A stretch of 37,405 bases of DNA from Alphaproteobacteria bacterium (GTDB taxonomy: Bacteria; Pseudomonadota; Alphaproteobacteria; GCA-2746255), in NCBI GenBank assembly GCA_021296325.1, contig JAGWAR010000008.1, forward strand, positions 1 through 37,405, written 5' to 3'. The translations under genes were made by a program, and so were the position numbers. Within the stretch, counting starts at the first letter, position 1; the number at the start of each line of letters is the position of its first letter. Positions 26,155 to 33,679 of the stretch are shown here, in pieces. Below the pieces are notes generated by a model. It did no database searches, was not told the DNA's origin, and worked only from the letters and a program-made list of their open reading frames with translations.

Positions 26155-29100
26155 ATGGACCTTACCCGCCTCGCCCTCGACCGGCCGATCGCCGTCATCG
26201 CGGCGGTGCTGATGGTCGTGCTGTTCGGCTTCGTTTCCCTTCAGCTCATCCCCATCCAGCTGGCCCCGGACCTTCGCCGGCCGATCCTCACCATCACCAC
26301 CTACTGGCCCGGCGCCGCCCCGGCCGAGATCGAGCGCGAAGTCATCGCACCGCAGGAAGAAAAGCTGAAAGGCCTCGAAGGCCTCAAGGAGATGATCAGC
26401 AAGTCCGAGGATGGGCGCGGCGAAATCACGCTGGAATTCCAGGTCCAGCAGAACATGGATCTGGCGCTGCTTCTGGTGGCGAACCGGCTGGACCGGGTCG
26501 AATCCTATCCGAACGAGGTGGACGAGCCGCTCGTCCAAACCTCCTCGGCCGAGGACAGCCCCATCGCCTGGTTCATCCTTTCCCGCCTGCCCGGCAACGA
26601 ACGGCCGATCGAAAGCTATGGCGACTACGTCGAGGACGTCATCCAGGACCGTCTCGAACGCGTGCCGGGCGTCTCCCGCGCCAACGTCTATGGCGGCAGC
26701 GAACGGGAACTGCAGGTCATCGTGGACCCGGAGAAGATGGCGCGCTACGGCCTGACGGTTCCGGAAATCACCGAAAAACTCCGCCGCGAAAACGCCTCGA
26801 TCTCGGCCGGCGACGTCGAGGAAAGCAAACGGCGCTACGTCGTGCGCACGGAAGGCAAGCTTACCACGATCGGCCGCGTCCGCTCGATCGTGCTGCGTTC
26901 ACAAAACGACCTGCGCTCGGGGAGGCTCGGCCGGGTAACGGTCGGCGACATTGCGCAGGTTCGTTTCTCCTATCGCGAACCCGTAGCCTATATTCGCCAC
27001 ATGAGCCGGCCGGCCATTGCCATCAACACCGTCCGCGAGAAGGGTGCCAACGTCATCGAAACGATGGAGGGCATCCGCGAAGTCATGGCAGCGCTCGAGC
27101 AGGACGTCCTCCCGGACCAACTGCTGACCATCAAGCAGGTCTATGACGAAACCGTCTATATCGACTCTTCGATTCAACTGGTCACCCAGAACATCTATGT
27201 CGGCGGCACGCTTGCCATCATCATCCTGACGCTGTTCCTGCGCTCCGGCATGGCGACGTTGGTCATCGCCCTTGCCATTCCGGTTTCCATCGTCGGCACC
27301 TTCGTCGCGATGGCGGCGATGGGGCGTACCATCAACGTCATTTCCCTTGCCGGGATCGCTTTTGCCGTCGGCATGGTCGTGGATGCCGCCATCGTCGTGC
27401 TCGAAAACATCTTCCGCCTGCGCCAGACGGGCGTGCCACCGAAGGAAGCCGCCCACCGGGGGGCACGGCAGGTGCGCGGGGCCATCCTAGTTTCGGCGCT
27501 GACGACGGTGCTCGTTTTCATGCCGATTCTGGTCATGGAACTCGAGGTAGGCCAGCTCTTCCGCGACATCGCCGTGGCAATCTCGGTCGCCGTCCTGCTC
27601 TCGCTGCTGGTTGCCATCACGCTCATCCCGGCGCTTGCAAACCGGATGCTGAAAAACATTCCGGACTCGGAAAGCCGCCGCATTCCGCCGCTTGACCGCT
27701 TCGCCCGCAATTTCGTCGCCTTCTTCGTCATCCGGGCGCGCCGCGTCCTGGAGAACCGGCGACGGGCCGCAAGCTTTGTCGGCGCCATCTGCGGGATTGC
27801 CGGTCTCGCGACGTTTCTCTTGTTGCCGAAACTCGAATATCTGCCGGAGGGCAACCGCAACCTCATTTTCGGCATCATGTTGCCGCCACCCGGCTACAAC
27901 CTCGCCACGACGACGCGAATCGGCGAACGCATCGAAGCGGCGGTGAAACCCCTATGGGTGGATGCGGCAAAAGAAGACGGTGCCGAACCGCTCGAGGAAG
28001 GCCCCTTCGCCGGCCTGCCCCGCATCGATCACTTCTTCTTTGTCGCCATGCGCGCCCAAACCTTCCTTGGTGCCACCAGCGTCGAGCCCTCGCGCGTGCG
28101 CGCGCTGATCCCGGTTCTGCAACAGCCGATGTTCGAGGAACCAGGCACCTTCGGCCTGGTGAATCAGCCCTCGCTGTTCGGGCGGGGCATCGGCGGCGGC
28201 CGGTCAATCAATCTCGACATTTCCGGCGCCGACCTCGATGAAATCCTGAGCGTTGCCAACCAGGCGGTGCCCCTCATCCTGACGGTGCTGCCGATGCACG
28301 AAGGCAATCAGTTTCGCCCCATTCCCGGCCTCGAACAGGGCGCGCCGGAAGTGCGGCTTTACCCGAACGCGGTGCGACTCGCCGATGCCGGGCTCACCAC
28401 GGCAGACCTCGGCATGACAATCGACGCCTTCAACGACGGCCTTCGCATCGACGAAGTCACGATTGCCAATCGGCGCGTCGATCTCATGCTGAAGGGGCCC
28501 GAGAAGATCGTTTCGCAAACCCAGGGCATCCGCAGCCTGCCCGTTGTCACGGCCTCGGGCCTGATCCTGCCGGCAAGCTCCCTCGCCGACATCAAGATCA
28601 CAGCGGGCCCGACCGAGATTCGCCACCTCGAACGCGACCGCACGGTGACGCTGGAGATCCGTCCGAACCCCTATTTGCCGCTGGAAGCCGCCATGCAAAT
28701 TCTCGAACAGCAGGTCATAACCCCCTTGACCGAGCGCGGCCTTCCGAAGGGAATCAAACTTGGCATCTCCGGCACGGCGGACGAATTGACGCAGACCTGG
28801 AACGCGATGTCCTGGGACCTGCTGCTGGCGGTGATCATCGTCTACCTCGTCATGGCGGTGTTGCTGGAAAGTTTTCTCTACCCGTTCCTGATCATCTTTT
28901 CGGTGCCGCTGGCAACGGCGGGAGGCGTGTTGGGGCTCGCCTTCCTCAATCTCTTCACCTATCAGGCGCTCGACATGCTGACGCTGCTCGGCTTTGTCAT
29001 TCTGATCGGTATTGTCGTCAATAATGCGATCCTAATCGTCTATCAGACCCTGCATCACCAGCGCGAAGACGGGATGCACGCACGTCATGCAATCCTGCGC

Positions 29101-29316
29101 GCGACTCAAAATCGTATTCGCCCCATCTTTATGTCGACGCTGACATCCGTCTTCGGTATGTTGCCGCTCGTTCTTTTTCCCGGTGCCGGCTCGGAAATTT
29201 ATCGGGGACTGGGGTCCGTCGTCGTCGGCGGCCTTTCCCTTTCGGCGGTGTTGACCCTTGCGATCATTCCGCCCCTGCTGGCACTGGCGATCCGGGACAA
29301 ACCCCACGGCGCGTGA
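26155..29316 (+). CDS. RND efflux permease (HAE1-like)
   Basis: A 1053-residue inner-membrane pump of the AcrB/HAE1 type with twelve expected spans and two large periplasmic loops. The N-terminal DRPIAVIAAVLMVVLFGFVSL and the central SVAVLLSLLVAITLIPALANRML are family blocks. In span 4 the AcrB pair Asp407-Asp408 is represented by Asp410-Ala411 (GMVVDAAIVVLEN), and in span 10 the AcrB Lys940 position is Asn956 (VVNNAILIV), so the proton relay differs from AcrB. The ATG follows the adaptor stop with no gap (TAGATG). Substrate is unknown; lipid- or drug-like molecules are possible. Confidence 0.93.
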   Translation: MDLTRLALDRPIAVIAAVLMVVLFGFVSLQLIPIQLAPDLRRPILTITTYWPGAAPAEIEREVIAPQEEKLKGLEGLKEMISKSEDGRGEITLEFQVQQNMDLALLLVANRLDRVESYPNEVDEPLVQTSSAEDSPIAWFILSRLPGNERPIESYGDYVEDVIQDRLERVPGVSRANVYGGSERELQVIVDPEKMARYGLTVPEITEKLRRENASISAGDVEESKRRYVVRTEGKLTTIGRVRSIVLRSQNDLRSGRLGRVTVGDIAQVRFSYREPVAYIRHMSRPAIAINTVREKGANVIETMEGIREVMAALEQDVLPDQLLTIKQVYDETVYIDSSIQLVTQNIYVGGTLAIIILTLFLRSGMATLVIALAIPVSIVGTFVAMAAMGRTINVISLAGIAFAVGMVVDAAIVVLENIFRLRQTGVPPKEAAHRGARQVRGAILVSALTTVLVFMPILVMELEVGQLFRDIAVAISVAVLLSLLVAITLIPALANRMLKNIPDSESRRIPPLDRFARNFVAFFVIRARRVLENRRRAASFVGAICGIAGLATFLLLPKLEYLPEGNRNLIFGIMLPPPGYNLATTTRIGERIEAAVKPLWVDAAKEDGAEPLEEGPFAGLPRIDHFFFVAMRAQTFLGATSVEPSRVRALIPVLQQPMFEEPGTFGLVNQPSLFGRGIGGGRSINLDISGADLDEILSVANQAVPLILTVLPMHEGNQFRPIPGLEQGAPEVRLYPNAVRLADAGLTTADLGMTIDAFNDGLRIDEVTIANRRVDLMLKGPEKIVSQTQGIRSLPVVTASGLILPASSLADIKITAGPTEIRHLERDRTVTLEIRPNPYLPLEAAMQILEQQVITPLTERGLPKGIKLGISGTADELTQTWNAMSWDLLLAVIIVYLVMAVLLESFLYPFLIIFSVPLATAGGVLGLAFLNLFTYQALDMLTLLGFVILIGIVVNNAILIVYQTLHHQREDGMHARHAILRATQNRIRPIFMSTLTSVFGMLPLVLFPGAGSEIYRGLGSVVVGGLSLSAVLTLAIIPPLLALAIRDKPHGA

Positions 29317-29510
29317 ATAAGGGCTTGATATTAAAGGCTTGGCGTCGAGGGATAATTTGCATAAGAATTGGACGTCTTAATAAATATGCTTAATAATTAG
29401 GCAAATCTTCGGGGAGGAACGGGGGAAACACCATTTGCCCCATGCTCGGAGGTTAGGTTTAACACACTCATTTACCTGACATTTTCCGGGTTGGCATCCG
29501 CCGGGGCGAG

Positions 29511-29525
29511 TGGCACGGGTCTTGC
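29511..29525 (+). promoter_or_regulatory. Sigma-54 promoter (-24/-12) of the porin gene
   Basis: TGGCACGGGTCTTGC fits the sigma-54 consensus TGGCAC-N5-TTGC exactly, with GG at 29512 and GC at 29524, 12 bases apart. Transcription should start near 29536. An inverted repeat GGCAAAT/ATTTGCC (29400-29406 and 29433-29439), about 100-136 bases upstream of that start, is a candidate enhancer site, and an AT-rich patch (29370-29400) could bind IHF. Confidence 0.85.
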
Positions 29526-29542
29526 GTTAACAAGATCAGGGC

Positions 29543-29562
29543 GCCGTCATTTCCGTGACGGC
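29543..29562 (+). other. Leader stem-loop of the porin mRNA
   Basis: GCCGTCA and TGACGGC form a 7-base stem with a 6-base loop, starting about 7 bases after the predicted sigma-54 start site. Such 5' hairpins often stabilise abundant outer-membrane protein messages. The Shine-Dalgarno (AAGGAAGGA) lies downstream and remains free. Confidence 0.5.
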
Positions 29563-29588
29563 ATGGCTTGGTAAGGAAGGAATAAACC

Positions 29589-30335
29589 ATGAAGAAAATC
29601 TACCTAGTTGCAATGACCGCAGCGTGCATTACCGCTGCTTCCGGGGCTGCCCTCGCCGAAGAGGGCGCACCTGCCGAGATGGAAATGGAAAAGGCGTACA
29701 GCCTGTCGGCGAACGTCGCTTTCGTCTCGGACTACATGTTCCGCGGCCTTTCCCAGCTGGATGGCGAACCGACCCTTCAGGGCGGTTTTGACTTCGGCTA
29801 CGACGCGGACGGACCGGTCGACCTTTACCTCGGCGTCTGGGGCTCGGGTGTGGACTTCCAGGACGCGACCACGGAATTCGACATCTATGGCGGCCTGACC
29901 GGCGAGATCCAGGGCGTTTCCTGGGACCTCGGTTTCATCTGGTACACCTATCCCGGTGCCGATAGCGCGCTTAACTATGACTTCGTTGAAGGCGCGTTGG
30001 GCCTTGGCTACGATTTCGGCCCCTATGCGGTGTCCGTCGGCTTCAACTATTCGCCGGAATATTTCGGCGATAGCGGTGATTCCGTTTACTGGTCGGGTGG
30101 GGTTGACGTGCCGTTGCCGGAAGGCTTCGGGCTCGGCCTACACGTCGGCTACCAGAGCATCGACGACAACGCCGCCTTCGGGCAGCCGGACTACACGGAC
30201 TGGAGCGTGACGGTCTCGAAGGAATTCGAGGGCTTCGGCTTCTCCGTCGCCTACATCGATACGGATATCTCCGACGGTACCTGTGGCGACGTCTGCGACA
30301 CGAAGGTCGTCGGCACCATCTCCAAGGAATTCTAG
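29589..30335 (+). CDS. TorF/Gcw_chp-type putative porin
   Basis: A 248-residue outer-membrane beta-barrel protein. The signal peptide MKKIYLVAMTAACITAASGA followed by ALA is cleaved before EEGAP (after residue 23). The mature part begins with SANVAFVSDYMFRGLSQ, the hallmark of the TIGR02001/Gcw_chp family, then alternating Gly- and aromatic-rich strands, and ends in Phe (ISKEF), the BAM recognition signal. A disulfide is possible between the two Cys of CGDVC. From memory, relatives in alphaproteobacteria are often near glnK/amtB and nitrogen-controlled; here those genes are absent, but a sigma-54 promoter is present. A strong Shine-Dalgarno precedes the ATG. Confidence 0.88.
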   Translation: MKKIYLVAMTAACITAASGAALAEEGAPAEMEMEKAYSLSANVAFVSDYMFRGLSQLDGEPTLQGGFDFGYDADGPVDLYLGVWGSGVDFQDATTEFDIYGGLTGEIQGVSWDLGFIWYTYPGADSALNYDFVEGALGLGYDFGPYAVSVGFNYSPEYFGDSGDSVYWSGGVDVPLPEGFGLGLHVGYQSIDDNAAFGQPDYTDWSVTVSKEFEGFGFSVAYIDTDISDGTCGDVCDTKVVGTISKEF

Positions 30336-30384
30336 GCGGCGCTTAAGCCCGGATTCCTTCCCCAGGCTTGTTCCTTGGGGGCAC

Positions 30385-30421
30385 GAAAATCCCGCCATCC
30401 AGACCAGGTGGCGGGATTTTC
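30385..30421. terminator. Bidirectional terminator between porin and nitroreductase genes
   Basis: GAAAATCCCGCCA (30385-30397) pairs with TGGCGGGATTTTC (30409-30421): a 13-base perfect stem with an 11-base loop, with T-runs on both strands. It serves the porin gene from the left and the nitroreductase gene (stop at 30428) from the right. Confidence 0.87.
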
Positions 30422-30427
30422 ACGCGT

Positions 30428-31099
30428 TCAAAAGCCGCGAAAGAACGCGAATTCGGAAGCCGGCGCCCGTTCCGTCTCCAGATGGTTTTCGGGTGCCGCC
30501 TCGTCGATATAGCCAAGCGACATGCCGCACACGACCATCTCCTCTTCCGGAATGGGCAGGTGCTTTCGGAGGATCCGGTGAAACGGCGGCCAGGACGCCT
30601 GCGGACAGCTGTGCAAGCCCTTCGCCCGGGCGATCAGCATGACGTTCTCGACGAACATGCCGTAATCGAGCCAGCTTCCCACCTCGAGATGCTTGTCGAT
30701 GGTGAAGAACAGACCGACGGGCGCGCCAAAGAATTCGTAATTCCGGCCCTGCTGCCTGCGCATGCCTTCCTTGTTTTCCCGCGTCAACCCCAGCAGGCTG
30801 TAGAGATCGAGCCCCACCTTCTGGCGCCGCGACTTGTAGGGTTCGACCCATTCGTCCGGGTAGTATTTGTATTCCGGCACATGGGCCTCGGCCTCCGTGG
30901 CGATCGCTGCAAGCGTCTCCTTCGTCAGCTTCTCCTTCGCGGCACCGGCCACGGCATAGACCTTCCAGGGCTGCATGTTCGTGCCGCTGGGCGCCCGGGC
31001 AGCAAGGTCCAGAATCTCGGCCACCGTTTCCTTCGGCACCGGGGTGGGCAGAAACGCCCGGATCGAGCGTCGCGTCAGAATGGCTTCAATCACGTCCAT
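30428..31099 (-). CDS. Nitroreductase family FMN protein
   Basis: A 223-residue member of the nitroreductase superfamily, dimeric FMN enzymes that use NAD(P)H. The N-terminal ILTRRSIRAFLPTPVPKETV and APSGTNMQPWKVYAV bind FMN; GSWLDYGMFVENVMLIARAKGL and VVCGMSLGYIDE are later family motifs. The physiological substrate is unknown. A strong GGAGGA lies before the ATG at 31099. It is the last gene of a three-gene minus-strand run with two YeeE/YedE proteins, so a role linked to sulfur or redox handling is possible but only inferred from position. Confidence 0.9.
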   Translation of the reverse strand: MDVIEAILTRRSIRAFLPTPVPKETVAEILDLAARAPSGTNMQPWKVYAVAGAAKEKLTKETLAAIATEAEAHVPEYKYYPDEWVEPYKSRRQKVGLDLYSLLGLTRENKEGMRRQQGRNYEFFGAPVGLFFTIDKHLEVGSWLDYGMFVENVMLIARAKGLHSCPQASWPPFHRILRKHLPIPEEEMVVCGMSLGYIDEAAPENHLETERAPASEFAFFRGF

Positions 31100-31122
31100 T
31101 TTCGCCGCTTTCCTCCGTCTCT

Positions 31123-31554
31123 TCAGGCGGATTGCTTAACCGTGGCTGCCGGCACCAGCTTGGCCAGCCACGAACCTGCGATCAGCGCCGCCAGGAACAC
31201 CAGCGTCTCCGGCAGCCCGTAAGCCAGGGAGGCGATCGCCGGGCCCGGGCAAAACCCGACCAGCCCCCACCCCACGCCGAAAATCGCGCTGCCCAGTATA
31301 AGGCGCGCGGTCAGGCTTTTCAGCGTCGGCAGCGAGAATTTTCCTGCGAACACCGGCTGGGGAAGTCTCAGGATGGGGCGGAAGGCGACGAAGGTGACGA
31401 GCACCGCTCCCAGCATCACCAGCGCCAGGCTCGGGTCCCAGTCGCCGGCGACGTCGAGGAAGGCCAGCACCTTCGCCGGGTTCACCATCTGGGAAAGGCC
31501 GAGCCCGACTCCAAAGAGAAGTCCGGCCAGGAAGGCGGCGATAAGCCTTGCCAT
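31123..31554 (-). CDS. YeeE/YedE half-transporter, second half (PmpB-like)
   Basis: A 143-residue membrane protein with about four spans. It contains GLGLSQMVNPAKVLAFLDVAGDWDPSLALVMLGAV near the N-terminus and GVGWGLVGFCPGPAIASLAYG (Cys102) near the end, the typical motifs of the second subunit of YeeE/YedE pairs. Such transporters move thiosulfate or other reduced sulfur species. The ATG at 31554 directly follows the stop of the first-half gene (TGACATG), so translation is coupled. It matches the PmpB-like partner of BigR-type operons; substrate is inferred from family. Confidence 0.87.
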   Translation of the reverse strand: MARLIAAFLAGLLFGVGLGLSQMVNPAKVLAFLDVAGDWDPSLALVMLGAVLVTFVAFRPILRLPQPVFAGKFSLPTLKSLTARLILGSAIFGVGWGLVGFCPGPAIASLAYGLPETLVFLAALIAGSWLAKLVPAATVKQSA

Positions 31555-31555
31555 G

Positions 31556-31981
31556 TCAGCCCCCCAACCCGTGCCGCACAAGGGCGACGGTCACCACCGC
31601 CGTCGCCAGGAAGGTCAGCGTGGCGACGATCGAGCGCAGGCTCAACCGCGCGATGCCGCAAACGCCATGACCGCTGGTACAGCCGCCGCCAAGCCGGGTG
31701 CCGAACCCAACCAGCAACCCCCCGGCAATCAGGACGGGCAGATCCGCCGCGATCGCGATCCCGCGGTCCATCGGGTCGAAAAGACGGAAGAAAAAAACGC
31801 CGAGAACAAGGCCGGCAAGAAACAGCGCCCGCCAGGCCGCGTCCCCCTTCACCGGTGGCAGCAGCTGGCCGAGGATGCCGCTCACCCCGGCGATCTTGCC
31901 GTTCAGCCAAAGCAGCAGCGAGGCGGCCGCGCCGATCAGGAGACCACCAATAAAGGCCGAATAGGGGGTGAAGTTCGCCAT
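31556..31981 (-). CDS. YeeE/YedE half-transporter, first half (PmpA-like)
   Basis: A 141-residue membrane protein with about four spans. The conserved GFGTRLGGGCTSGHGVCGIARLS carries Cys101 and Cys108, the residues thought to relay sulfur species in the YeeE family. The ATG at 31981 is the first gene of the run with the second half and the nitroreductase. Together the two halves equal one full YeeE protein. An ETHE1-like hydrolase and a rhodanese encoded 4-5 kb away suggest a shared sulfur role. The much longer upstream frame (to 32674) runs antisense to spmAB and is rejected. Confidence 0.88.
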   Translation of the reverse strand: MANFTPYSAFIGGLLIGAAASLLLWLNGKIAGVSGILGQLLPPVKGDAAWRALFLAGLVLGVFFFRLFDPMDRGIAIAADLPVLIAGGLLVGFGTRLGGGCTSGHGVCGIARLSLRSIVATLTFLATAVVTVALVRHGLGG

Positions 31982-32008
31982 CGGGCCCGCCTTCGGGGAA
32001 TGAAAAAA

Positions 32009-32052
32009 CGCCCTTGCGTTTATGGGGTGCGGCGGGACCGGACGCAAGGGCG
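32009..32052. promoter_or_regulatory. Inverted repeat between divergent yeeE and spmAB genes
   Basis: CGCCCTTGCG (32009-32018) and CGCAAGGGCG (32043-32052) are perfect 10-base arms with a 24-base spacer, in the 109-base gap between two divergent genes. It could be an operator or a leader hairpin. It is not T-rich enough to be a clear terminator, and no gene ends here. Confidence 0.5.
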
Positions 32053-32090
32053 ATGGCCCGTCTTTGCGTTTTCCCCTAAGGTTGAGCCCG

Positions 32091-33371
32091 ATGAACGTCT
32101 TCTTCTTCGCGATCGTTCTCCTGTCCTTTCTCCTCGCCGCCTGGCGGGAGGTGACGTGGGCTCCGGCGGCGGACGCGCTTTCCCCGATGGAATTGCTCGC
32201 CGCCGGCATGATCGAAAAGGCGGCCGATTCGGTAACGCTCGCCATCGGGCTTGTCGGCGTCATGGCGCTGTTCCTGGGCCTCATGAAAGTCGCCGAAGCG
32301 GGTGGCCTTCTCACCATCATCGCGCGAACCGTGCGGCCCCTGATGGTGCGCCTCTTTCCCGACGTGCCGGCCCACCACCCGGCGATGGGGGCGATGATCC
32401 TGAACATGTCGGCAAACGCCCTTGGCCTTGGCAACGCAGCAACGCCCTTTGGCATCCGCGCCATGCAGGAACTCGACAAGCTGAACCCCGTGAAAGGCAC
32501 CGCGACGAACGCGATGGCGCTGTTCCTCGCCATCAACACCTCCAGCGTCACCCTGCTTCCGACCGGCGTCATCGCGTTGCGCGCGGCGGCCGGTTCCACG
32601 GACCCGGCCGGCATCCTGCCCACTACGCTTTTCGCCACCATTTGCTCGACGGCGGTGGCGATCCTGGCCGCCAAGCTTTACCAGCGCTACGCCGCCGCCC
32701 CGGCGCCCCTGCCCGGCGCCCCGCCACCCGACGCCACGGTCGAACCGCCCTCACCGGAAGCAACCCAGGATGCCTATCCCGGCTGGGTTTCCGGCCTCGT
32801 GCTGCTTGGCATCGCCAGCTTCATCCCGATCACGATTCTTTGGGGAAAGGCGATCTCGCCCTGGATCATCCCGGGGCTGATGGTCCTGCTGCTTGGCTTC
32901 GGATTCGTCCGCGGCGTGCGCATCTACGAAGTCTTCGTCGACGGCGCGCGCGACGGCTTCAAGGTGGCGGTCCGCATCATTCCCTACCTCGTTGCCATCC
33001 TGGTCGCCGTCGGCATGCTGCAGGCAAGCGGGGCGATGGCGATGCTCACCTCCGCCATCGGCCCGGTGACGGCGCTCTTCGGCCTGCCGGCCGAGGCCCT
33101 GCCGATGGCCATCCTGCGCCCGCTTTCCGGCTCCGGCGCCTATGGCATATTGGCCGCCATCATCCAGGACCCGGCCATCGGGCCGGACAGCTACACGGGC
33201 TACCTGGTCAGCACCTTCCAGGGCTCGACGGAAACCACCTTTTACGTACTGGCCGTCTATTTCGGCGCCGTCCAGATCCGCCGCGTCCGTCACGCGCTGG
33301 CGGCGGCGCTGACAGCCGACGTCGCCGGGATTGCCGCCGCCGTCGTCATCTGCCTGATTCTCTTTACATAA
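32091..33371 (+). CDS. Fused SpmA-SpmB nucleoside-recognition membrane protein
   Basis: A 426-residue membrane protein in which an SpmA-like half (about 1-205, with AMGAMILNMSANALGLGNAATPFGI) is joined by a Pro/Ala-rich linker (about 207-227) to an SpmB-like half (about 230-426, with GFKVAVRIIPYLVAILVAVGMLQASG and STFQGSTETTFYVLAVYFGAV). These are the two nucleoside-recognition (Gate) domains. In Bacillus the separate proteins affect spore dehydration; function in non-sporulating bacteria is unknown. The ATG at 32091 is preceded by AAGG at 32078-32081; an upstream extension is rejected because it is hydrophilic and crosses the inverted repeat. Confidence 0.88.
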   Translation: MNVFFFAIVLLSFLLAAWREVTWAPAADALSPMELLAAGMIEKAADSVTLAIGLVGVMALFLGLMKVAEAGGLLTIIARTVRPLMVRLFPDVPAHHPAMGAMILNMSANALGLGNAATPFGIRAMQELDKLNPVKGTATNAMALFLAINTSSVTLLPTGVIALRAAAGSTDPAGILPTTLFATICSTAVAILAAKLYQRYAAAPAPLPGAPPPDATVEPPSPEATQDAYPGWVSGLVLLGIASFIPITILWGKAISPWIIPGLMVLLLGFGFVRGVRIYEVFVDGARDGFKVAVRIIPYLVAILVAVGMLQASGAMAMLTSAIGPVTALFGLPAEALPMAILRPLSGSGAYGILAAIIQDPAIGPDSYTGYLVSTFQGSTETTFYVLAVYFGAVQIRRVRHALAAALTADVAGIAAAVVICLILFT

Positions 33372-33679
33372 GGAGGCCCGGATACGGCGTCCCCGCGGAC
33401 GGGCGGGGAACCGCCAACCCGATCCTGGCATTGCCTTTTACCAGCCGATATTTATGTTCCGCATTGGCCCCGCTCCCTCGCAAACCTGTAAACCAGAAGG
33501 CTTGCGCGCGTAGGACTGGCTAGGGTTAACCCCTTCCTTTCCACCGGGGTCACACACCTTCTCCTGTACGCGGACGGCGCCTATGGGTCCACCGCCCCGG
33601 TTCCAAAATCGCCCATTTTGAGATAGGCTGGTTGCAAGAGGGCGGGGGGAAGACAAGAAACTCTAGGAGGAGGAAGGCG
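33372..33679 (+). other. Gap between spmAB and the acyl-CoA synthetase
   Basis: These 308 bases hold no gene that I can support. A TCCCCGC/GCGGGGA stem-loop (33390-33396 and 33403-33409) begins 19 bases after the spmAB stop and may act as a weak terminator, without a T-run. A GGGTTAACCC palindrome lies near 33524. No clear promoter stands out before the strong Shine-Dalgarno of the synthetase gene. Confidence 0.5.

Noticed and set aside
24535-26538. 667-residue minus-strand open frame across the RND adaptor and pump start
   Set aside because: Only its last 87 residues (xseB) look real. The rest is a GC-codon shadow of the adaptor gene, with His/Asp/Arg-rich composition and no motifs.
29487-29510. 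A second sigma-54-like element (TTGGCATCCGCCG) just upstream of the porin promoter
   Set aside because: It lacks the TTGC half at the required spacing.
33454-33513. 19-codon frame starting ATGTTCCGC in the gap before the acyl-CoA synthetase
   Set aside because: No ribosome site, no recognisable sequence and very short; chance is more likely.
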